Origin: Epithemia pelagica
Lineage: Eukaryota > Bacillariophyta > Bacillariophyceae > Surirellales > Surirellaceae
Assembly: GCA_946965045.2 (NCBI GenBank)
Contig: OX337236.1
Location: 2,046,001-2,110,000, forward strand
Reading direction: 5' to 3'
Length of the DNA: 64,000 bases
The position numbers and the translations under genes are program-made. Shown here in pieces: positions 59,017 to 64,000 of the stretch. The first letter of the stretch is position 1. Each line of letters starts with the position of its first letter. The notes below the pieces were generated by a model. The model was not told the DNA's origin. It made no database searches and worked only from the letters and a program-made list of their open reading frames with translations.

Positions 59017-59987
59017 GCGATCTCACTGTTCGAGTGCTAATCAAGCCCGTGGAAGAAAAGCCTGGAGTTGTGGAAAAGAAATTCAAGCGCAAAGATGGTT
59101 CCGACGTGAATCTTCTCCGCGAAGGCCGTGTTTGCGTAGAGGTGGTCGATACTGGAGTGGGGATGACACAAGAGCAGGTTGCCAAAGTATTTGTGGACGG
59201 GACGCAGTTTAATGTGAACCAATTGCAAGCAGGGAAAGGAAGCGGACTGGGAATGTATATTGCCAAAGGAATATGTAAGCGGCACGGTGGATCCTTGGAC
59301 TGTTGGTCGAAGGGATTGGGCCATGGAACCACCTTTACGATGACCATGCCTCTTTATCGTGTCACGGTACCCCATGTCCCCTTACAACAAGAAAATTCTG
59401 GTATTAGTGAGGATAAGGAACACGATACGACTGAAGCAGCCTTAGAACACTTTCCACTTCGGGTTCTTGTGGTGGATGACTCGAGCTCCAATTTGAAGTT
59501 ACTTACTCGCCTCTTGGCGAATCGAGGTCACAATTGCGACGGTGCTCGAAATGGTCAAGAAGCGTTAGAGTTGGTGCGAGAACAGTTGGATTTCTACGAT
59601 TCGATTTTAATGGACTACGAAATGCCCGTCATGGATGGTCCCACGGCATGCTCGCAAATGCGTGCGATTGGTTGTTCTGCCTTCATTGTAGGAATTTCGG
59701 GCAATATCATGCCAGAGGATGTGGCGTATTACAAAGGCAGCGGTGCAAATGCCGTTCTCCCCAAACCGTTCAAATTGAACTTGCTGGAAAATTTGTGGAC
59801 CGAGTATGGTGTTTCGGGACGCAATCAGACATCCATCACAACATCCGCGACGACGACGACGGAATCCTTGGTGGAAGAGGTCGGATTTCCTCCGATCTCA
59901 CCTGCCAATGACACTAGCGACGACAAGATTGAAGATGAACCGCGTAGTTCCATGAAAATGTCCAAGGTTAACGGCGATGTCCCGTAA

Positions 59988-60340
59988 TGGATGATTCAGG
60001 TGCTCCGTTGGACCAACAACTGTTTCCTTCTCCTCGGTGCTGACAGTCGATGCTTCTTGGATAGGCGATTTTCGCACCTTTGCCTCTCGTCTGTCTCCTT
60101 GGCTACTGCTCGACGTTTACACCAAGCCACGAAAAGGCTTTGCGCGCAATGCCACGCCCAGTGTACGCCTGCACAAAACCGTTCCTAGGAAGTTCCCCGT
60201 CACAGAACGACCATTGCACATTTTTCTTGCGAACAGGAACCCTGCATGGTATCTTTTATACGAAAATCCAAAGAATATAATATTTCACCGATTGCGTTAG
60301 TTTGCCATTACTTATTTAATTTTTTGTCACCACAGTATGG
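59988..60340. other. Convergent intergenic, nothing recognised
   Basis: 353 bp between the kinase stop and the stop of the nucleoporin gene on the other strand; presumably two 3' UTRs. Confidence 0.5.
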
Positions 60341-63300
60341 TTAGCTCTTTCGGACGGAGGTCAAAACGGATTGAAGAAATCGATGAATCAATGGGCCATC
60401 CAAACGGTTGCGACGGCTTTTCCCCTCCATTGCCACCAATCGATCCACCAACCATGGGTCCAATACACCGTCAATTCCTACATTTTCTCCCAGGGATTTC
60501 ATCTCATCACAGGCCGATACGACTCGGCCAAACACACATAGGTCCACTACGGAATTCCAGTCCTCGTTGCCGCAAGAAGCACTTGTGGAAATTGATGTAT
60601 GAATCAATCTGTTCAAAAACTCCCAATCCGCCAGGAGGGCCTTGTGCCAAACCTTTACAGCTGCATTGGTTCGTTCTGTGGGCGTAGCATGGTCCAAGGA
60701 AGCACACAATGTCAAGGCAATGATGCATGTCTTCGTCATTTCCTCCTTGTCTCCACCCGAAATTAATTTATCTATCTTGTTCATGGCATAATCCAACAAG
60801 CTTTCGGCCGACCAAGGGTATCCATGCGCAGTACTTGTGGCCACATCATTTCCAAGTAACTCTTGTTGCGCCTGAGCAATTTCCCTTTGGTTTTCAATCA
60901 CTCTAGCACGTTCCGTCGCCATTGCCTGATTGGCAGTGGTTCGCATGGATACCTTGTTGGTCAATTTTGCCATGGCCAAGTTGAATTTCGCTTGTTTCAG
61001 ACTAAGGTTGGCCCCACCGCGTTCCACAACGTCCATTAAATGGCCAGTGGCCGAATTGAAATCACCTCGTTGTACGGCCAAGATCCAGCGATAGGGTTGT
61101 AAACTCGGTTCTGAGGACATCATTTGGTACAGGTCATCTTGACACAAGGGCGTCGTTTGGCCATATTTGAGTGCCTCCCCCACCAAGTTTCGTTCAATAT
61201 GCCATTTCAGCATGTACTGGGAAAAACTCATATCAGTGGCAATGTCGACCACTCCATTGCTATGGAATTTGTTCACCAGTGGCGGCAATTGAAAGTCGGA
61301 GCCACGTTCATTCCGATGCTGCCGCGCGATTTCGCAAAGACCCCAAAAGTACGCATGATCCATACACAAGGACCATGCCACTCCATCTCGTTCTTTCCCA
61401 CAAACCTTTCTCAAGACTTCGATTGCCCGAGACATCATTTCGGCATACCCCACCTTGTTTGCTTCAGAGGGGCAAGCCAAGTAAATGTCTCGGAAACAAG
61501 CCAAGCCAGCCTTGGCCACAACTTCCACTTGATGTTGTGTAGCAGTTTCCGGACGGTACTGGTTGTTCCAATAGTTCAATTGCCGCCCCAACACTTGAGA
61601 CAAGCCATATTGACTGGTCCAAATGGGTACCCCCGCACCATCCAAGCGGTCCACGCGAGGTGGTTTGGCAGTACTGGCAATATCGTATGTCACGGTACAC
61701 CGTTCTGTGCGAAAGTTGAGAGCTGCGGACAAGGCCTGTTCCAACCACGTGCAAAATACCATTTTGGATTCCTCGTCTTGATGATGATGTTGTTGTTGCT
61801 GTTGGTCCTCTCCTTCTGGTCGTGCCAAAATGACATGAGATTGAACACCTCCCAACCATTTAGCCATTTCATGGGGTGTCAGACTTTCCAAAAACATTTC
61901 CATACGACCAGTCATGGATGCCGAGTTCAATACGGCTTGGTAGGCGGCAATTTCTTGTCCCATGGCCATGAGCCGCCATTTGGTTCCGGGCATGAGACTC
62001 CGATACAAGCCGGCCCGCTGTAAAAATTCCACCAAAAACAAGTGCCGTGACAAGACAGCCACGGAGGATAAAGAATCCGCCTTTTGCAATTCTAATCCCA
62101 ACTTGACAATGGCCAATTCCAAATCCAATTTGTCGGCATGAAAAATGGAGGGTGGAAGGGTAGGGGTGGTGATACTACTACTACTAGTGCCCGGCGGATT
62201 TTGATACGAGTCCCAATACACGGACCGCAAATGGTTCACCAAGGACGACACTTTCCGTCCGGCATGGTTGGGTGACCGACGCAAGACGGGCGAAACGCCT
62301 TCCTGTACCGACTGCGACGAATCGTGTCGAATTGCTTCCTGTTGTTGCTGCTGCAAGGCCAATTCCGAAGCTTCCTTGCATTCCACCCGAATCAAGGTCC
62401 CCGAAGGTGCGACCAAGGTACATCCATAGGTTGTGTCATCAGTAAACAATCCCCCGACTACCAAATGACTATTCTCATCGGTATCATCCATCCAGAGATG
62501 TTCCAAGTCCACTTCATGTAACAACACTACCTGAGAAGACAATGGTTGTTGTTGTTGGTGTCGTTGTTGAGTGGAAGGAACGACACGATCGTGCGCCATG
62601 AGAATGGCGGAACGACGAGTGGCCGTACTGTCTGTCGAGGTACTAGGGTCTCGAGTCGCCTCGACACTCTCGTCGTTGTCGTTGTTGTTCGGTTGTTGTT
62701 TGACAACCACCATGGCGGCATAGGCGACTCCATTGTCCGTCACTTGCAATCCCACGACCGACACCAGTGACGGATGAGTGAAACGATCTAACCATGTGAC
62801 GGTTGACACGGCCCAACCTCCCAATGACAATGATTCCTTGGATGGCACTCGTCCGGGTTGTTGGAGTTCCAAACACACCCAAACCAACCGATCTTCGACG
62901 ACCACACCGGACGTAGCAGAGTCTGTGTGGGGTTGGTTTCCATGGGGCACCTCTCCCATGGCAGTAGCAGTAGTATTTGGAGAGGCTTGTACTTGAACCC
63001 GAACCACGACAAACAATTGGGGACATGGATCCTGGCCCGTTGTCGTCCACGCCGAGGCGGTTGTGGTGGCTGCGGCGGCAGCGGCTTGTTCGACGTGAAG
63101 CGACACGAGGTGCAGGGCGGACGGAGAGGAGGACGACGACCACCAGGATTGCAACAAGGACCACAAGGATTGGGGAGGTGCCACCACTCCAAACTGTGTC
63201 ATGGTCGTTGCCGAATGGCTGGCCTCACGTCCTCCCGTGCTACTACTACTACTCGAGGGTGGTGGACTCCCCCGTACGGCCTGGTAGACGACCAATTCTC

Positions 63301-64000
63301 CCGCTCGTGAGACCGTGCCAAACAAGAGCGTACTGGTGTTGTGGATATTGTTGTTGTTGGTGGTGGTGGAGGAATCCATTGTTCCGAGAAACAAGACATG
63401 TCTCAAAAAGCGAGAAGGAGTGGTTGTCGCCATGGCCTCCTCGGACAATGGGGTGTTGGCGTTGGAACGAGCATTCCATGACATCCACGAAAACAAGGAT
63501 GACGACGACGAGGATTCGTTGGTTTTGGCTGTCGTAGCGTTGGGGACAAGTTCCACTTGCAAAATACCATGGCATTGTCGAATCCAAAAGACACGGCCCC
63601 GAGAGGTTCCTACCAACAAGTAGGACTGCGTCGACGAAGCCGTCAAACAAGTCACCACTTCGACTGGACTTGGGGCGGTCGAATCGGTTTCATTGTCGTC
63701 GTGGGATCCATCCTTGCTGGTCAAAAGAGGCAAGGTCACGAGAGATTTATACGCGGGAGGAGCCGGTCCATTGACTCGCATACTCGTCATGGTCGATGTC
63801 ATCAAGGGCTTGTTGGAATGAAGCAAATCAAACGTATGCAATTTCCACAACCAGAGCGATCCATTGGAAGGATGCAGTACATAGAGCCAAATACTACTGG
63901 TGGAGGGTGCTGCGGCTGCGGTTCCATGCGATGCAGCCGCAGCAGTGGCGTGTGGTTGAAAGTTGTGGGGAGTCGATCGTTGCGGTGCTTGCAAGGCAAT
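60341..64000 (-). CDS. NUP133: Nup133-like nuclear pore scaffold protein, 5' end outside window
   Basis: The frame is open through the right edge of the window (leftmost codon of the protein not seen), at least 1219 residues. The N-terminal 600 residues are beta-strand rich with Ser/Thr/Gln/Asn low-complexity inserts, as expected of a seven-bladed propeller (LYVLHPSNGSLWLWKLHTF, YLLVGTSRGRVFWI, GTVSRAGELVVYQAV). From about residue 650 it is helical; near the end, SFSQYMLKWHIERNLVGEAL, YRWILAVQRGDFNSATGHL and LSLKQAKFNLAMAKLTN match the helical stack of Nup133, which joins Y-complexes of the nuclear pore. The family is inferred from fold order and these segments; a Nup155-type relative is the main alternative. 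Convergent with the kinase gene. Confidence 0.65.
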   Translation of the reverse strand: MALQAPQRSTPHNFQPHATAAAASHGTAAAAPSTSSIWLYVLHPSNGSLWLWKLHTFDLLHSNKPLMTSTMTSMRVNGPAPPAYKSLVTLPLLTSKDGSHDDNETDSTAPSPVEVVTCLTASSTQSYLLVGTSRGRVFWIRQCHGILQVELVPNATTAKTNESSSSSSLFSWMSWNARSNANTPLSEEAMATTTPSRFLRHVLFLGTMDSSTTTNNNNIHNTSTLLFGTVSRAGELVVYQAVRGSPPPSSSSSSTGGREASHSATTMTQFGVVAPPQSLWSLLQSWWSSSSSPSALHLVSLHVEQAAAAAATTTASAWTTTGQDPCPQLFVVVRVQVQASPNTTATAMGEVPHGNQPHTDSATSGVVVEDRLVWVCLELQQPGRVPSKESLSLGGWAVSTVTWLDRFTHPSLVSVVGLQVTDNGVAYAAMVVVKQQPNNNDNDESVEATRDPSTSTDSTATRRSAILMAHDRVVPSTQQRHQQQQPLSSQVVLLHEVDLEHLWMDDTDENSHLVVGGLFTDDTTYGCTLVAPSGTLIRVECKEASELALQQQQQEAIRHDSSQSVQEGVSPVLRRSPNHAGRKVSSLVNHLRSVYWDSYQNPPGTSSSSITTPTLPPSIFHADKLDLELAIVKLGLELQKADSLSSVAVLSRHLFLVEFLQRAGLYRSLMPGTKWRLMAMGQEIAAYQAVLNSASMTGRMEMFLESLTPHEMAKWLGGVQSHVILARPEGEDQQQQQHHHQDEESKMVFCTWLEQALSAALNFRTERCTVTYDIASTAKPPRVDRLDGAGVPIWTSQYGLSQVLGRQLNYWNNQYRPETATQHQVEVVAKAGLACFRDIYLACPSEANKVGYAEMMSRAIEVLRKVCGKERDGVAWSLCMDHAYFWGLCEIARQHRNERGSDFQLPPLVNKFHSNGVVDIATDMSFSQYMLKWHIERNLVGEALKYGQTTPLCQDDLYQMMSSEPSLQPYRWILAVQRGDFNSATGHLMDVVERGGANLSLKQAKFNLAMAKLTNKVSMRTTANQAMATERARVIENQREIAQAQQELLGNDVATSTAHGYPWSAESLLDYAMNKIDKLISGGDKEEMTKTCIIALTLCASLDHATPTERTNAAVKVWHKALLADWEFLNRLIHTSISTSASCGNEDWNSVVDLCVFGRVVSACDEMKSLGENVGIDGVLDPWLVDRLVAMEGKSRRNRLDGPLIHRFLQSVLTSVRKS

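Larger units (their letters stand above)
56949..59987 (+). pseudogene. Membrane hybrid histidine kinase with receiver domain; one nonsense codon and one frameshift
   Basis: Exons to 58017, 58106-58932 and 59017-59987. One membrane span near residues 47-70 (VLFVLCLTSVATVMGVVTWYFL), an extracellular region of about 390 residues resembling the sensor part of diatom receptor-type nucleotide cyclases (GALLMEPIYPA, VDCVLSTETEIYTYRV), a second span (GAVCIILFTAALFFLYDFC), then HisKA with the phospho-acceptor in FVRFVSHEVRTPLN, HATPase with N box LVSNGLKFTPED, VVDTGVGM and GKGSGLGMYI, and a receiver with DDSSSN, the phospho-Asp in MDYEMPVMDG and LPKPF. TGA at 57651-57653 lies inside an otherwise protein-like frame, and the frame changes between about 57720 and 57790. 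Both breaks are in the sensor region. The catalytic part is flawless, so sequencing error or a recent loss are both possible. Confidence 0.8.

Noticed and set aside
61124-62023. 299-codon plus-strand frame
   Set aside because: Antisense to the Nup133-like gene and without recognisable content.

Overview
The window looks like nuclear DNA of a diatom, most likely a raphid pennate; the species cannot be fixed from the sequence. Reasons: a Ty1/copia element with the integrase and RT style of diatom CoDi elements; spliceosomal introns of 84-328 bp with GTATGT, GTAAGT or GTAGGT donors; a plastid-type ferredoxin sulfite reductase and another small protein whose leaders end in an AF/GAF motif of the diatom plastid type; and compact, mostly intronless host genes.

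Layout. 1-6.4 kb: a possibly mobile two-gene unit, a DUF6589-like protein (+, broken by an in-frame TAG) convergent with a RecQ-like helicase (-). 6.9-8.5 kb: selenocysteine-lyase-like PLP enzyme (-). 8.7-15.2 kb: a nearly intact, young Ty1/copia element. 15.4-29.7 kb: host genes: SDP1-like patatin lipase (-), a membrane protein (+), U2AF1 splicing factor (-), a broken Crinkler/RHS-type NTPase-nuclease (+), a type II membrane glycosyltransferase-like protein (+), a small plastid-targeted membrane protein (-) and a polytopic membrane protein (-). 30.5-38.3 kb: a decayed DIRS-like tyrosine-recombinase retroelement. 39.5-43.4 kb: an acidic unknown protein (-) and sulfite reductase (-, two exons). 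43.5-51 kb: a non-LTR retrotransposon with a PD-(D/E)XK-type endonuclease (-), with extreme strand base skew, ending about 120 bp upstream of the sulfite reductase ATG. 52.2-52.8 kb: a hAT deletion derivative with a perfect 8-bp TSD. 53.1-56.3 kb: an apparently complete PIF/Harbinger transposon. 56.9-60.0 kb: a membrane hybrid histidine kinase (+) with one nonsense codon and one frameshift. 60.3 kb to the end: a Nup133-like nucleoporin (-), cut by the window edge.

The main discovery candidate is translational. In two unrelated retroelements (copia and DIRS-like) Gag and Pol lie in one frame separated only by a UGA followed by CG (UGA CGC and UGA CGG). In both, a strong hairpin (13 and 14 positions) starts exactly 9 nt after the stop. 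This is the architecture of the UGA-CGG/UGA-CUA plus 3' stem-loop readthrough signals known from RNA viruses, and it suggests programmed stop readthrough as a shared Gag-Pol strategy in diatom retroelements. The other in-frame stops in the window (TAG at 2158, TAA at 35931 and 37111, TGA at 23525 and 57651) lack this layout and look like ordinary decay.

The host genes show no operon-like functional linkage. The window is a mosaic of housekeeping genes separated by mobile elements of at least five classes.
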